Shown: positions 44,717-54,594, counted from the stretch's first letter. The stretch: DNA of 64,000 bases from Natrialbaceae archaeon AArc-T1-2 (GCF_030273315.1 NZ_CP127174.1:1798001-1862000), one strand, 5' to 3'. Notes: generated by a model not told the origin, from the sequence alone. Numbers and translations are program-made.

Positions 44717-45862
44717 ATGCACGTCGGACTCGTCGTCTACGACGGTCTCGAGGGTGCCTCGGGCGGCTTTCGGTACGACAGACGCCTCCACTCACACCTG
44801 CACGCAAACGGCGAGACGGTCGAGGTGATCGAACTGCCCTGGCACGACTATCTCCGCGCGCTCGTCGACGGTCTCTCGCCGCGGGTTCGGACACACCTCG
44901 ATCGGAACGTCGACGTCTTACTCGTCGACGGGCTCTGTCACCCGTCGCTGTGGCGACACCTCGATCGCCTCGAGGGTCCCGACGCCGTCGTCGCGCTCGT
45001 CCATCACCTCCGTGGCGACGACCCGACGACCCGACACCGTGTCGTCGCTCGAGCGTTCGAACGGCGATACCTCGAGTCGGCCGACGCGATCGTCTGTACG
45101 AGCGCGTTCACTCGCGACCGAGCCAGGGCCCTGGCTCCCGGCGTCGGCGCGACTCGGACGCTGGTCGCACCGCCCGCCGGGCGCGCCGAGGGGGCCGCGG
45201 TGTCGCCCGACCGGGTCGACGAGCGGGCCGACGAGGGACCGCTCCGGATCGTCTTCGTCGGCTCGCTGATCCCGCGCAAGGACCCGAAGACGGTGCTGTC
45301 GGCGTGTGCCCGTCTCGAGGGAGTCGACTGGGAACTGACAGTCGTCGGGAGCCACGCCGCCGACCCGGCATACGCCGCCGACGTCCTCGCCTGCGCCGCC
45401 GACCTCGGGATCGACGACCGGCTCACGGTCACCGGCACGGTTTCCGATCCGGCGCTCGCGGCCGTCCTCGAGCGAAGCCACGTCTGCTGTGTCCCCTCGC
45501 GCTACGAGGCCTTCGGGATGGCGTACCTCGAGGCGATGGAGTACGGCGTCGTCCCGATCGCGAGTGCCGTCGGCGGCGCAGGCGAGTTCGTCACGGACCG
45601 CCGGGACGGCTTCCTCCTCGAGCCCGGCGACGACCGCCGAATCGCGGCGATTCTCACTCGGCTCGCCGCCGACCGGGATCGACTCGCGTCTCTCGGACGC
45701 ACAGCCCTCGAGACCGCACGGGCCCATCCGACGTGGGACGAGACGCTCGGTGACGTCCGATCGTTCCTTCGGGCGGTCGGCGGCTGCGACGCCGACCCAT
45801 CAGCGGGTCGCTCGAGCGTCGCTGCCGGCTCCGGTCTACGGGGAGGAGGTGAAACGCGGTGA
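44717..45862 (+). CDS. GT4-type glycosyltransferase
   Basis: 381 residues, two Rossmann domains of the GT-B fold. FVGSLIPRKDP begins the C-terminal donor domain, and the E-x7-E nucleotide-sugar motif appears as PSRYEAFGMAYLEAMEYG with EAFG and LEAMEYGVVPIAS. The start is eight nt after the PTPS-like stop and the end overlaps the methyltransferase GTG by four bases, so it is tightly in the operon. It probably transfers a sugar to a small molecule or lipid head group made by its neighbours. Acceptor and sugar are unknown. Confidence 0.88.
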   Translation: MHVGLVVYDGLEGASGGFRYDRRLHSHLHANGETVEVIELPWHDYLRALVDGLSPRVRTHLDRNVDVLLVDGLCHPSLWRHLDRLEGPDAVVALVHHLRGDDPTTRHRVVARAFERRYLESADAIVCTSAFTRDRARALAPGVGATRTLVAPPAGRAEGAAVSPDRVDERADEGPLRIVFVGSLIPRKDPKTVLSACARLEGVDWELTVVGSHAADPAYAADVLACAADLGIDDRLTVTGTVSDPALAAVLERSHVCCVPSRYEAFGMAYLEAMEYGVVPIASAVGGAGEFVTDRRDGFLLEPGDDRRIAAILTRLAADRDRLASLGRTALETARAHPTWDETLGDVRSFLRAVGGCDADPSAGRSSVAAGSGLRGGGETR

Positions 45863-46767
45863 CGTCGACGGTCGAGTACCTCACTGCGAAGCGAGTCGTC
45901 GACGACCGAGCGCTGAACCGTCGCGTCTGGGACCGATTCGTCGCCGAACTCGCCGACGGGGTGTGCGAGGCCGACGAGCCGATCCGTATCGTCGACGTCG
46001 GTGCTGGCGTCGGCTCGATGATCGCCCGGCTGGCCGCGTGGGACGGACTGCCCGCGCACGTCTCCTACCGTGGCGTCGACCTCGACGAGGACGCCGTCGC
46101 CGCCGGTCGCGACCGGCTTCCCGGCTGGCTCGAGGCCGCAGGCTACGACGTCTCCGGGCGATCAGACGCCATCTGCGCTCGACGGGACGCGGGCGGCCGG
46201 GAGTCGGCCGAGCAACGACTCGACGTCACCCTCGAGGTCGGCGACGCCTTCTCGATCACCGACGACGCCGACGCCGTGATCGCAGCTGCGTTCGTCGATC
46301 TGGTCGCTCTCGAGCCCGCACTGGCGCGGTTCCGGGAGCTGCTCTGTGAGAATGGCATCCTCTATGCGCCACTGACGTTCGACGGTGCGACCGGCTTCGC
46401 TCCCGCTCATTCGCTCGACGACCGGATCGAGCGCCTCTACCACCGCCACATGGACGAGATCCGCGACCAGCCGGGGAGCAGTCGAGCCGGCCGAAAGCTG
46501 CTCGCGGCGTGTCCCGACGCCGGCTACGACGTCCTCGAGGTGGGCGGCTCGGACTGGCTCGTAGGAGCCGGCGACGCCGGGGACAGAGAGCGAACGGTCG
46601 CGAGATACCTGCTCGAGACGATCGACGGTGCACTCGCTGACTACCCCGACGACGTTCTCGGGCCGGCGACGAGAGCGCGCTGGCTCGAGACGCGAACGGA
46701 ACAGCTCGAAAACGACGAGCTCGTCGTCGTCGCCCACCACCTCGACGTGCTCGCTCGTACGAGATGA
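45859..46767 (+). CDS. Class I SAM-dependent methyltransferase
   Basis: 302 residues. Motif I is VDVGAGVGSM (about 45-54), followed by GVDLDEDAV (motif II) and the acidic post-motif region. GTG start overlapping the glycosyltransferase stop as GTGA. It is the last gene of the cluster. Likely a small-molecule methyltransferase acting on the cluster product. The middle part (about 95-125) is charged and low in conservation. Confidence 0.85.
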   Translation: MTSTVEYLTAKRVVDDRALNRRVWDRFVAELADGVCEADEPIRIVDVGAGVGSMIARLAAWDGLPAHVSYRGVDLDEDAVAAGRDRLPGWLEAAGYDVSGRSDAICARRDAGGRESAEQRLDVTLEVGDAFSITDDADAVIAAAFVDLVALEPALARFRELLCENGILYAPLTFDGATGFAPAHSLDDRIERLYHRHMDEIRDQPGSSRAGRKLLAACPDAGYDVLEVGGSDWLVGAGDAGDRERTVARYLLETIDGALADYPDDVLGPATRARWLETRTEQLENDELVVVAHHLDVLARTR

Positions 46768-46794
46768 TCGACGCTCTCCAGCCGAGACCGGACG

Positions 46795-48243
46795 TCAGCG
46801 ATCCCCGTCGTCGAGGTTCACGGAGATGTTCTTCGTCTGGAGGTACGATTCGAGCGCCTCGAGTCCTTTCTCGCGGCCGATTCCGCTTCGTTTCGTTCCG
46901 CCGAACGGCGTCTCGACGGAGCCACCGAACCACTCGTTGACGTAGACGCTTCCGGCGTCGATGTCGCGGGCCACGCCGAGTGCCCGTTTGACGTCTCGAG
47001 AGAAGACTCCGCCCGTGAGACCGAACTCGACGTCGTTTGCGATCTCGATCGCTTCGTCACGGTCGGAGAACGGGATCACGGCGAGTACCGGACCGAAGAT
47101 CTCTTCCTGGGCGATTCGCATCCCGCTTTCGACGTCGGCAAAGACCGTCGGCGGGATGAAGTAGCCGTCCCGGTCGAGGGGTTCGCCGCCGGTCTCGAGC
47201 GTCGCTCCCTCCTCGAGGCCGACGTCGAGGTAGGTTCTGACCGTCTCGAAGTGTTCGGCGTGGTTGAGCGGACCCATGTCCGGATCCTCCGTCCCCGGAC
47301 CGAGCGTGTACGACTCCGCTCGGTCGACGATTCCCTCGAGGAACTCGTCGTAGACCGACTCGTGTACGAGCGCGCGGTCGGCTGCGGAGCAGATCTGTCC
47401 GGCGTTCGAGAAGATCCCGCGAGCGACCCACTCGACCGCCTCGTCGACGTCGGCGTCGGCCATCACGACGGCCGGGTTCTTGCCGCCGAGTTCGAGCGTG
47501 ACGGGGGTGATCGTCTCCGCTGCGGACTCCATCACCGCCTGTCCAGTGGGGACGCTGCCGGTGAACGTGAGCTGGTCGACGTCCTCGTGTGAGGTAAGCG
47601 CCGCGCCGGGCTCTGTCGCCCCCGTGACGACGTTTACGACGCCGTCGGGGACGCCCGCGTCCTGGCACAGGTCGGCGAAGTGCAACGCAGAAAGTGACGT
47701 CGTGGGTGCGGGTTTTATGACGACCGTGTTCCCGGCCGCCAACGCCGGCGCGACGCCTCGAGCGGTGAGGTTGAGCGGAAAGTTCCAGGGAATAATCTGG
47801 CCGCTCACGCCGTACGGTTCACGGACCGTAAAGTCGAACTTCTCGCGATCCAGTGGGATGCTGTTTCCTTCGAGCTTGTCTGCGGCACCGGCGTAGTATT
47901 CGAAGTACCGCGCCGCTTTCTCGACGTCGCTTCGGGCCTGTGACAGGGGCTTTCCCTGGTCGCGACTCTCGATCACTGCGAGATCCTCGACGTTCTCTCG
48001 GAGCGTCGTCACGACTCGCTGGAGCGTGCGGCCGCGTTCGGCGGGCGTCTTCGATCGCCACGCCGGAAACGCTTCGCGAGCCGCCGCAACCGCTCTGTCG
48101 ACGTCGTCGGCGCTTGCGGCGGCGATCCGGGCGATCGGGTCTTCGGTCGCAGGATCGCTCGTCGTGAACCGTTCACCGCTCGATGCTGACACGCTCTTGC
48201 CACCGATGTGTAACTGGTAGCGGTCGTTCGTTGTGATCGACAT
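46795..48243 (-). CDS. NAD(P)-dependent aldehyde dehydrogenase
   Basis: 482 residues, classical ALDH. Start WNFPL-type IIPWNFPLNLTARGVAPALAAG, KPAPTTSLSAL, ELGGKNP and the catalytic cysteine in FSNAGQICSAADR; C-terminal EIFGPVL and GVFSRDV. Similar to succinate-semialdehyde and betaine-aldehyde dehydrogenases. It oxidises an aldehyde to an acid. It converges with the methyltransferase gene, and an SDR lies upstream on the same strand with a gap of about 120 nt, so the two may form a short alcohol-to-acid path. Substrate not decided. Confidence 0.92.
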   Translation of the reverse strand: MSITTNDRYQLHIGGKSVSASSGERFTTSDPATEDPIARIAAASADDVDRAVAAAREAFPAWRSKTPAERGRTLQRVVTTLRENVEDLAVIESRDQGKPLSQARSDVEKAARYFEYYAGAADKLEGNSIPLDREKFDFTVREPYGVSGQIIPWNFPLNLTARGVAPALAAGNTVVIKPAPTTSLSALHFADLCQDAGVPDGVVNVVTGATEPGAALTSHEDVDQLTFTGSVPTGQAVMESAAETITPVTLELGGKNPAVVMADADVDEAVEWVARGIFSNAGQICSAADRALVHESVYDEFLEGIVDRAESYTLGPGTEDPDMGPLNHAEHFETVRTYLDVGLEEGATLETGGEPLDRDGYFIPPTVFADVESGMRIAQEEIFGPVLAVIPFSDRDEAIEIANDVEFGLTGGVFSRDVKRALGVARDIDAGSVYVNEWFGGSVETPFGGTKRSGIGREKGLEALESYLQTKNISVNLDDGDR

Positions 48244-48364
48244 AGGGATGGGAAACTACTGCTGTACCCGCCTAACCGATGTGAGTGAATAGTCCTATTG
48301 GTAGCGGAACAAGTAGCCAACCGCCGGCGTCCCGGTGTCGCACTCGAGTTCGCCCCCGGACGAG

Positions 48365-49105
48365 CTACACCGTCTCGGGGAGCCAGCCGCCGTCGACCTC
48401 GAGGTTCTGACCGCTGACGTAGTCGTTTGTGGGCTCGAGAAAGAACCACAGCGCCCGGACGAGGTCCTCGAAGGCGGCGGGTCGGTCCCGGGGTAGTTCG
48501 TCGGGGAACTCATCGGAGTTCTCGACGACGTACGGCGAGACGGCGTTGACCGTGATCCCGTCCTCGCTCGTGTCGGCGGCGAGCATGCGAGTGAACATGA
48601 CGACGCCCGCCTTGGCGACGAAGTACGGGAAGTTCACCGGATTCACGAGCCCCTTCTCGGACGAAGCGTAGCCGACGTTGACGATCCGGCCGTACCCCGA
48701 CTCGCGCATGGCGGGCAGGGCGCGTTTCGAACAGAGAAAGGTACCGGTGAGGTTCGTCTCGAGGACGCGGTTCCAGGTCTCGAACTCGAGGTCCTCCCAG
48801 TGGACGGGCGCGAAGTCGCCGACGTTGTTGACGAGGACGTCGACGCTGCCGAGGTCCGTCTCGACCGCCTCGAAGAGCTCGTCGACGGCGTCGGGATCGG
48901 TGACGTCGCCCTGAACTGCGGTGACGTCCTCGCCACCGCGCTCGGCGGCCAGTTCGGCGACGTCGTCGGCCGCGTCCGCGCTCGTATTGTAGTGGACCGC
49001 CGTCTTCGCGCCGCAGTCGGCCGTCCCGAGTACGAGTTCGCGACCGACGCCGCTGGCGCTTCCCGTAACGAGTACCGTCTGCCCCGATAGGTCCGGCCTG
49101 TCCAT
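48365..49105 (-). CDS. Short-chain dehydrogenase/reductase
   Basis: 246 residues. NAD(P)-binding TGSASGVGRELV near the N-terminus, NNVGDFAPV, a catalytic tyrosine-lysine region in YFVAKAGVVMF and a C-terminal LEVDGGW. The usual Tyr of the Y-x3-K motif appears as FPYFVAK, consistent with Tyr followed by Lys. It resembles 3-oxoacyl-ACP reductase type enzymes. It is upstream of the aldehyde dehydrogenase gene. Substrate unknown. Confidence 0.9.
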   Translation of the reverse strand: MDRPDLSGQTVLVTGSASGVGRELVLGTADCGAKTAVHYNTSADAADDVAELAAERGGEDVTAVQGDVTDPDAVDELFEAVETDLGSVDVLVNNVGDFAPVHWEDLEFETWNRVLETNLTGTFLCSKRALPAMRESGYGRIVNVGYASSEKGLVNPVNFPYFVAKAGVVMFTRMLAADTSEDGITVNAVSPYVVENSDEFPDELPRDRPAAFEDLVRALWFFLEPTNDYVSGQNLEVDGGWLPETV

Positions 49106-49467
49106 ACCGACAGGTCGCTGCTCGAGCGGAAAAGTCGCCCGGAACCGGCGACCGACGACCGGCGACGCCGTGGTCCCGATTCTCGGCGCCGAGCGATCGG
49201 CGTCCCGAACGATGGTTCGCGTTCAATGGTATTTGAACGAGCGGTATCTTTATATATGGGTATCCAGATACTGAAGGGCAGTGCGAGAAGTGAGGATATA
49301 TCGCTGGAAGACGTGTGAGTTATCGCCGGGGTGCCTCTGACAACCGGTATTCCATGGGTATCCGTTTCCCATGGTTTTCGGACGACCGCGTAGCCTCGCG
49401 AGTGTACCCGATACCCGGCCACGGTCTACTCAACAGTTCCGAGCCCTGAACGACGTTTGAACGAATA
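49106..49467 (-). other. Intergenic region of 362 bp
   Basis: No gene seen. A TATA-like TATCTTTATATATG lies near 49246-49259 and could drive a plus-strand transcript, while an inverted repeat CCATGGG/CCCATGG with a 9-nt loop occupies 49352-49374. Functions unknown. Confidence 0.4.
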
Positions 49468-50523
49468 TCAGTCCCGATAGATCGCGTCGACGTCGGCGTG
49501 ATCGGCGAGCATCGACTCCATCTCCGCGACGGTTCGTTCGTCTCTCGTTCGGCCACTTCGGACGACGTCTTCGGCACGCTCGACCGTCGTGAGCGTGTCC
49601 GTCCGGACCGAGAGGATCGGCGTTCCCTTCTCGGCGGCCTGGCCGAGGATGGCTCCCGACGGGCGGTGACCGCCGGTGAGGATAAGACACCGGACGCCGG
49701 GTGCCTCGAGTGCGGCCGTATGGATCTCCGCACGATCGCCGCCAGTGATGACCGCCGCGTCTTTCGTTCGTCGGAAGTGTCGCAGAGCGCTGTCTGCGCC
49801 CATCGCGCCGACGATGAACCGCTCGACGTAGGTCTCGACTCCCTCCTCGGCGAGGACGGTCGCACCGAGTTCCGTCGCGAGCTCGTCGACGGTGACGCCG
49901 GCGAGAAACTGCTCGCGCGGGAGTACGCCGTGGACCGGGACCCCCTTGCTCTCGAGGAAGGGAACGACGTCGGTCTCGAGGTCGTCGAATGCGGCGTCGG
50001 CGACGTTGTTGAAGAGTACGCCGTCGAGGCGGTCGCCGAACCGACGCGTCGCGGCGAGGACGTCGTCGACGTCGCCGGGGTGGTCGTACGGGGCGATCAC
50101 CAGCACCCGCGCGTCGAGCAGGTCGGCGATGTCGGGGTCGGTGAGTTCGACGATGCCGCCGAGCTCGAGGTGGCCCCCGCCCTCGATCAGCATTCGATCG
50201 TGGTCCACAGCGAGCGTCTCGAATGCGTCCCGGACGCGTTTGCGGAGCTCGTCGGGGGCTTCGCGACCGCGGATCGCGTCCTGGACGAACGTCGGGGAGT
50301 AGACGATCGGCTCGAGGTCGCTCACGTCGGCCTCGAGTCCGAGCAACTCACGGGCAAACAGCGGGTCCTCGTCTAGGGTCTTCCCGACGTTGCTCTCGAG
50401 TCGCGTTCCCTTGGGTTTCATGTAGCCGACGCTGTCGCCGCCGTCGCGGGCCAGTTCCGCGAGCGCGAGCGTCACCGCCGTCTTGCCGGTGCTTTCTTCG
50501 AGTGAGCTGATGAGTATGTTCAT
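49468..50523 (-). CDS. BioD-like/DRTGG-domain protein paired with ADP-forming acyl-CoA synthetase
   Basis: 351 residues. N-terminal P-loop with ESTGKTAVTLALAE and GGGHLELGG (dethiobiotin-synthetase-like ATPase fold), then a DRTGG-like regulatory domain from about residue 215 (KDAAVITGGDRAEIHTAALEA and LTGGHRP). Such Pta N-terminal-like proteins occur next to Acd in haloarchaea and may modulate it. It starts seven bases after the Acd stop on the same strand, so the two are in one operon. Its activity has not been shown, and it lacks the Pta catalytic domain. Confidence 0.8.
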   Translation of the reverse strand: MNILISSLEESTGKTAVTLALAELARDGGDSVGYMKPKGTRLESNVGKTLDEDPLFARELLGLEADVSDLEPIVYSPTFVQDAIRGREAPDELRKRVRDAFETLAVDHDRMLIEGGGHLELGGIVELTDPDIADLLDARVLVIAPYDHPGDVDDVLAATRRFGDRLDGVLFNNVADAAFDDLETDVVPFLESKGVPVHGVLPREQFLAGVTVDELATELGATVLAEEGVETYVERFIVGAMGADSALRHFRRTKDAAVITGGDRAEIHTAALEAPGVRCLILTGGHRPSGAILGQAAEKGTPILSVRTDTLTTVERAEDVVRSGRTRDERTVAEMESMLADHADVDAIYRD

Positions 50524-50530
50524 GGGTAGC

Positions 50531-52627
50531 TTACAGCGTCTCCGTATCGAGTGTCACGACGAGGTCGAGTGCCTGTACGCCGTCCGGGCCGGCCGCGAGC
50601 GGGTTGACGTCGAGTTCGACGATCGCCGGAAAGTCGGTCACCAGCTGTGAGAGTCGCTGGAGCGACTCGACGACGGCGTCGATGTCGGCCGGTTCGCGCC
50701 CGCGTGCACCCCGCAACAGCGGTGCCGCCTGAATCTCCCCGACCATCTCCCGGGCTTCCGTCTCGCCGATCGGAGCGACCCGTACCGAGGTGTCCTCGAG
50801 GATCTCGACGAAGACGCCACCGAGCCCGAACACCAGCAGGGGACCGAACTGGGGATCGCGGTTCACCCCGAGCAGCGTCTCGGTCGCCGCCTCGAGGTCG
50901 ACCTGCTCTTGGACCTGCACCCCGAGCAACTGTGCGTCGGGCTGATACGCTCGTGCCCGTGAGACGAGGTCCTCGTAAGCGTTTCTGACCTCTTCGTCGG
51001 AGACGCCGATCTTGACGCCGCCGATGTCGGTCTTGTGGGCGATGTCCGGGCTGACAATCTTCATGACGACCTCGCCCGGAAGTGACTCGGCGACCGCGAC
51101 TGCGTCGTCGGGGTCGTCGACGACCTCCCCGTCCGGGATCGGGATGCCGTAGGCCTCGAGCAGTTCCATCGCCTCGACGCCGAGTTGGTTGCCCTCGCGG
51201 TCGTGGACTCGCTCTAAGATCGACCGGGCGCGCTCGCGATCGACGTCGAACGTCTCCGGCTCGTCGATCTCGCGGCGGCTCACCTCGCGGAAGGTCGCGA
51301 GCGCGTCCAGCCCCGAGACGGCCCGTGCGGGATCGAAGTAGTTCGGGATGCCCGCCTCGCGCAGGACGGTCTCCGGCTCGGTCGTTCGCTCGCCGCCCAT
51401 CAGACAGGGAACGATCGGCTGGTCGCGTTCGTCGGTGTGTTCGACGACCATCGCCGCGAGCTCGTCGTACTCGAGGACGGCCGTCGGCGAACTGACGACC
51501 ACGGCGGCGTCGACGTTGTCGTCCTCGAGGACGATCTCGAGGGCGCGCTCGAAGCGGCCGGTGTCGGCGTCACCGATGACGTCGACGGGGTTGTAGACGT
51601 TCGCCTCTGCGGGCATCGCCTCGGCGAGTCGATCGACCGTCGCGTCCTCGAAGTCGGCCATCTCAAGTCCTGTGTCGCCAACGGCGTCGGTTGTGAGCAC
51701 GCCGGGGCCGCCCGCGTTGGTGACGACGGCGACGCCGTTGCCTTCGGGTATCGTCAGCCCAGACAGCGCCCGCGCCCAGTCGAACAGTTCCTCGACCGAG
51801 CGGGCCCGCAAGACGCCGGCTTGCTCGAGTCCAGCCTCGTAGGCCTGCTCGCTGCCGGCGATCGCGCCCGTATGCGAGGAGGCCGCCTGCGCCCCGGCGT
51901 CGGTGCGGCCGGACTTGACGATCACGACCGGCGTCTCGTCGGCTACCTCGCGGGTGACGTCGATGAACGCCTCACCGTCGTCGATCCCCTCGAGGTAGCC
52001 GATGACGACCTCGGTGTCGGGATCTGCGCCCCACTCGCGGACGAAGTCCGTCTCGTCGAGGACGGCCTTGTTGCCGAGCGAGACGACGTGTCGGAAGCCG
52101 ACCTCCTGCTCGTTCGCCCAGTCCAGCACCGCGGTGACGAACGCGCCCGACTGACTCATAAAGGAGACCGAGCCCTCGAGTGGATCCTCCGGGCCGAAGG
52201 AGGCGTTCATGCCGACCGGGGTGCTCATGACCCCCAGGCAGTTCGGGCCGACGACGTCGAGGTCGTACTCGGCGGCGACCTCGCGCAACTTCCGTTCGCG
52301 CCGTGCGCCCTCGTCGCCGGTCTCACTGAAGCCGGCGGTGATGACGACGACGTGGTCGGTGTCGGTCTCGCCGATCTCTTCGAGGACGTCGACGACGACG
52401 GGGGGCGGGACGACGACTACCGCCAGGTCGACGGGAGGGGCACTCGACACGTCGGGATAACACGTCGTCCCGAGCAGTTCGTCGCGATCGGGGTTGACGG
52501 GGACGACCTCGCCGTCGAACTCGGTGAGGAGGTTCTCGAGGATCGCCCGGCCGACCGATCCCTCGCGGTCTGTCGCACCGACGACGGCGACTGTCTCGGG
52601 TGCGAATAGCTCCGATAGCCTTCCCAT
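50531..52627 (-). CDS. acd: ADP-forming acetate--CoA ligase, fused alpha and beta chains
   Basis: 698 residues. Makes acetate (or another acid) and ATP from the CoA thioester, or activates the acid in reverse. N-terminal CoA-binding Rossmann domain FAPETVAVVGATDREGSVG, the phosphorylated histidine loop SSHTGAIAGSEQAY, and a C-terminal ATP-grasp half with KIVSPDIAHKTDIGGVKIG. The alpha and beta modules are one polypeptide, as usual in haloarchaea. In this window it could recycle the acetate released if the CoA-transferase of the Xsc locus uses acetyl-CoA; that link is inference. Confidence 0.93.
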   Translation of the reverse strand: MGRLSELFAPETVAVVGATDREGSVGRAILENLLTEFDGEVVPVNPDRDELLGTTCYPDVSSAPPVDLAVVVVPPPVVVDVLEEIGETDTDHVVVITAGFSETGDEGARRERKLREVAAEYDLDVVGPNCLGVMSTPVGMNASFGPEDPLEGSVSFMSQSGAFVTAVLDWANEQEVGFRHVVSLGNKAVLDETDFVREWGADPDTEVVIGYLEGIDDGEAFIDVTREVADETPVVIVKSGRTDAGAQAASSHTGAIAGSEQAYEAGLEQAGVLRARSVEELFDWARALSGLTIPEGNGVAVVTNAGGPGVLTTDAVGDTGLEMADFEDATVDRLAEAMPAEANVYNPVDVIGDADTGRFERALEIVLEDDNVDAAVVVSSPTAVLEYDELAAMVVEHTDERDQPIVPCLMGGERTTEPETVLREAGIPNYFDPARAVSGLDALATFREVSRREIDEPETFDVDRERARSILERVHDREGNQLGVEAMELLEAYGIPIPDGEVVDDPDDAVAVAESLPGEVVMKIVSPDIAHKTDIGGVKIGVSDEEVRNAYEDLVSRARAYQPDAQLLGVQVQEQVDLEAATETLLGVNRDPQFGPLLVFGLGGVFVEILEDTSVRVAPIGETEAREMVGEIQAAPLLRGARGREPADIDAVVESLQRLSQLVTDFPAIVELDVNPLAAGPDGVQALDLVVTLDTETL

Positions 52628-52675
52628 CGTCGGAATCCACTTCGGGAGTCGAGTTAAAGCTGTGCCAACCTGCTG

Positions 52676-53779
52676 TCAGTGCATCGAGATCGACGCCCCG
52701 GACCGATCCGAGAGTGCGATCGCGAGCAGGTAAAAGGCGATCGCGACGACGACGATCGAGCCACCGGGGGGGAGGCCAGCGCCGATCGAGAAGGCGAGTC
52801 CGCCGAGAATCGCGACCTGCCCGAACAGGATCGAGAGATACAGCGTCTCACGGAAGCTCCGGGCGAGCTGGGAGGCGGTCGCGACCGGGATCACGAGCAT
52901 CGCGGCGACGAGGATCACGCCCAGGATCTGCATCGCGCCGACGACGACCACCGCGGTCATGACGATCAACAAGGTGTTGTACCGATCGACGTTCAGCCGT
53001 GCGACGCGGGCGGCCTGTTCGTCGAACGTGATAAAGAGCAGCTGTTTGTAGGTGACGGCGACGACGGCGACGACGGCGACGCTAAGGACGGCCACCATCC
53101 GTGCCCCCTCGACGGTGACGATCGCGAGGCTGCCAAACAGGAAGTCTTCGATGTCGATCGCCATCGCGGCGAAGTCCCGTCCCCAGCTGATGAGGAGGGT
53201 TCCGACCGCGAAACTCCCGCTCAAGACGATCGCGATTGGCACGTCGCCGTAGGTGTTGGTCCGTTCGGTCAGTTTCTGGAGCCCGATCGCACCGAGTGCG
53301 CTCACGACGAGCGCGACGAAAAGCAGCGAGCCGGTCCAGCCGGTGAGCGCGATGAACAGGAGGCCAACGGCGACGCCAGCAAACGCCGTGTGAGCGAGCG
53401 TCTCGCCGATGAGCGCCATCTGACGGTGCACGAGGTAGGTACCGACCAGCGGCGCGACGATCCCGATGAGCACGCCCGTCGCGATCGCCCGCCACATGAA
53501 CGGATGCCGAAAGACGTTCGTCCCGAGGTAGACGTCCATGTAGGCACCCACGATCCGGAACTGCTCGAATGCAAGCGCCGCGTAGGGGCCGACGACGGCC
53601 CACTCGGGCGCAAACCGGAGCCAGTCGAGGACGATAAAGCCGATCATCAGGGTCGCGAGCACGCCCGTCAGGACGATGCCGCCGAACTCGAGTCGTTCCC
53701 GTGTCGAGTCGCCGAGGAACCACTCGAGGCGGCCGGCGGTGCGGTCGACCCCCTCCTCGGATCGCGTATCCAGGCTCAT
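52676..53779 (-). CDS. znuB: Zinc/manganese ABC transporter permease (ZnuB-like)
   Basis: 367 residues, ABC-3 family, with about nine membrane helices after a hydrophilic N-terminus of about 30 residues. Family features: VGTYLVHRQMALIGETLAHTAFAG and SCLLI-type region, and the C-terminal MQILGVILVAAMLVIPVATASQLA. The ATG region overlaps the ATPase gene by four bases. It moves Zn or Mn through the membrane with the ATPase and binding protein below. The zinc assignment is from the neighbouring His-rich protein. Confidence 0.9.
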   Translation of the reverse strand: MSLDTRSEEGVDRTAGRLEWFLGDSTRERLEFGGIVLTGVLATLMIGFIVLDWLRFAPEWAVVGPYAALAFEQFRIVGAYMDVYLGTNVFRHPFMWRAIATGVLIGIVAPLVGTYLVHRQMALIGETLAHTAFAGVAVGLLFIALTGWTGSLLFVALVVSALGAIGLQKLTERTNTYGDVPIAIVLSGSFAVGTLLISWGRDFAAMAIDIEDFLFGSLAIVTVEGARMVAVLSVAVVAVVAVTYKQLLFITFDEQAARVARLNVDRYNTLLIVMTAVVVVGAMQILGVILVAAMLVIPVATASQLARSFRETLYLSILFGQVAILGGLAFSIGAGLPPGGSIVVVAIAFYLLAIALSDRSGASISMH

Positions 53780-54594
53780 GGATGATCGTGTTCGACGATG
53801 CCGTGGGCTGCGCCGTAGGCCTCCGCCAACGCATCGCTCTCGAGGAACGAGGCGGTGTCCCCGTGGTGGTACAGTTTCGTGTTGATACAGGCGATCTTGT
53901 CTACGTGTTTTGTCAGGACGTCGATGTCGTGTTCGATGAGGATGATCGTGATTCCCTGTCGGTTGAGGTCGTCGAGCAGGCCGTAGAACTGCTCGCGGGA
54001 CTCGGCGTCGACGCCGACGGTGGGCTCGTCGAGCGCCAGCAGATCGGCCTCGGAGGCAAGCGCCCGGGCGATGAAGGCACGCTGGCGCTGGCCGCCCGAG
54101 AGCTGGTTGATCCGGCGATCGGCCAGATCCGCGACCTCGACGGTCTCGAGTGCCTCCTCGACGATCCGCTGGTCCGCCTCGCTTAGTCGCGAGTGACCGA
54201 CGTGTGCGAACCGGCCCATCGTCACCGCCTCGCGGACGGTGATCGGCATCGTTCCGCCTCTGTCGGTCGATCGCTGGGCGACGTAGCCGATGCGCTGTCC
54301 GTCCTCGAACTGCTTGGCCGGTTCGCCGAACAGCTCGACGGAGCCGCTGTCAGGCCGTCGCAGGCCGAGCATGAGGTGTAACAGCGTCGTCTTGCCCGAG
54401 CCGTTCGGCCCGATCAGCCCGAGGAAATCGCCCTGCTCGATCGACAGCGAGACGTCTTCGACGGCGACTTTCTCGCCGTAGGCGAACGTGACATCCTCGA
54501 CGGTGACGGCCGGATTCACGGTACTCGTACTGGAGTCTCGACCGTCGCGCGGTTTAGTTCTTCTATCTCTCCGTCCATCGTCAGTCATCGACAC
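53776..54594 (-). CDS. znuC: Zinc/manganese ABC transporter ATPase (ZnuC-like)
   Basis: 272 residues. Walker A GPNGSGKTTLLH, ABC signature LSGGQRQRAFIARAL, Walker B LLALDEPTVGVD, and the switch histidine in LIEHDID. An N-terminal extension of about 30 mostly charged residues precedes the domain; a later ATG (54588) is a possible start. It overlaps the upstream znuA stop by 14 nt and the downstream znuB start by four bases. Confidence 0.93.
   Translation of the reverse strand: MSMTDDGRRDRRTKPRDGRDSSTSTVNPAVTVEDVTFAYGEKVAVEDVSLSIEQGDFLGLIGPNGSGKTTLLHLMLGLRRPDSGSVELFGEPAKQFEDGQRIGYVAQRSTDRGGTMPITVREAVTMGRFAHVGHSRLSEADQRIVEEALETVEVADLADRRINQLSGGQRQRAFIARALASEADLLALDEPTVGVDAESREQFYGLLDDLNRQGITIILIEHDIDVLTKHVDKIACINTKLYHHGDTASFLESDALAEAYGAAHGIVEHDHP

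Noticed and set aside
49352-49374. CCATGGG/CCCATGG hairpin as a terminator
   Set aside because: No gene on either strand ends close by and no T-run follows; kept only as a note in the gap description.
52679-53785. 368-codon open frame on the plus strand
   Set aside because: Antisense to znuB along its whole length; highly charged, no motif. Long antisense frames are common at this GC content.
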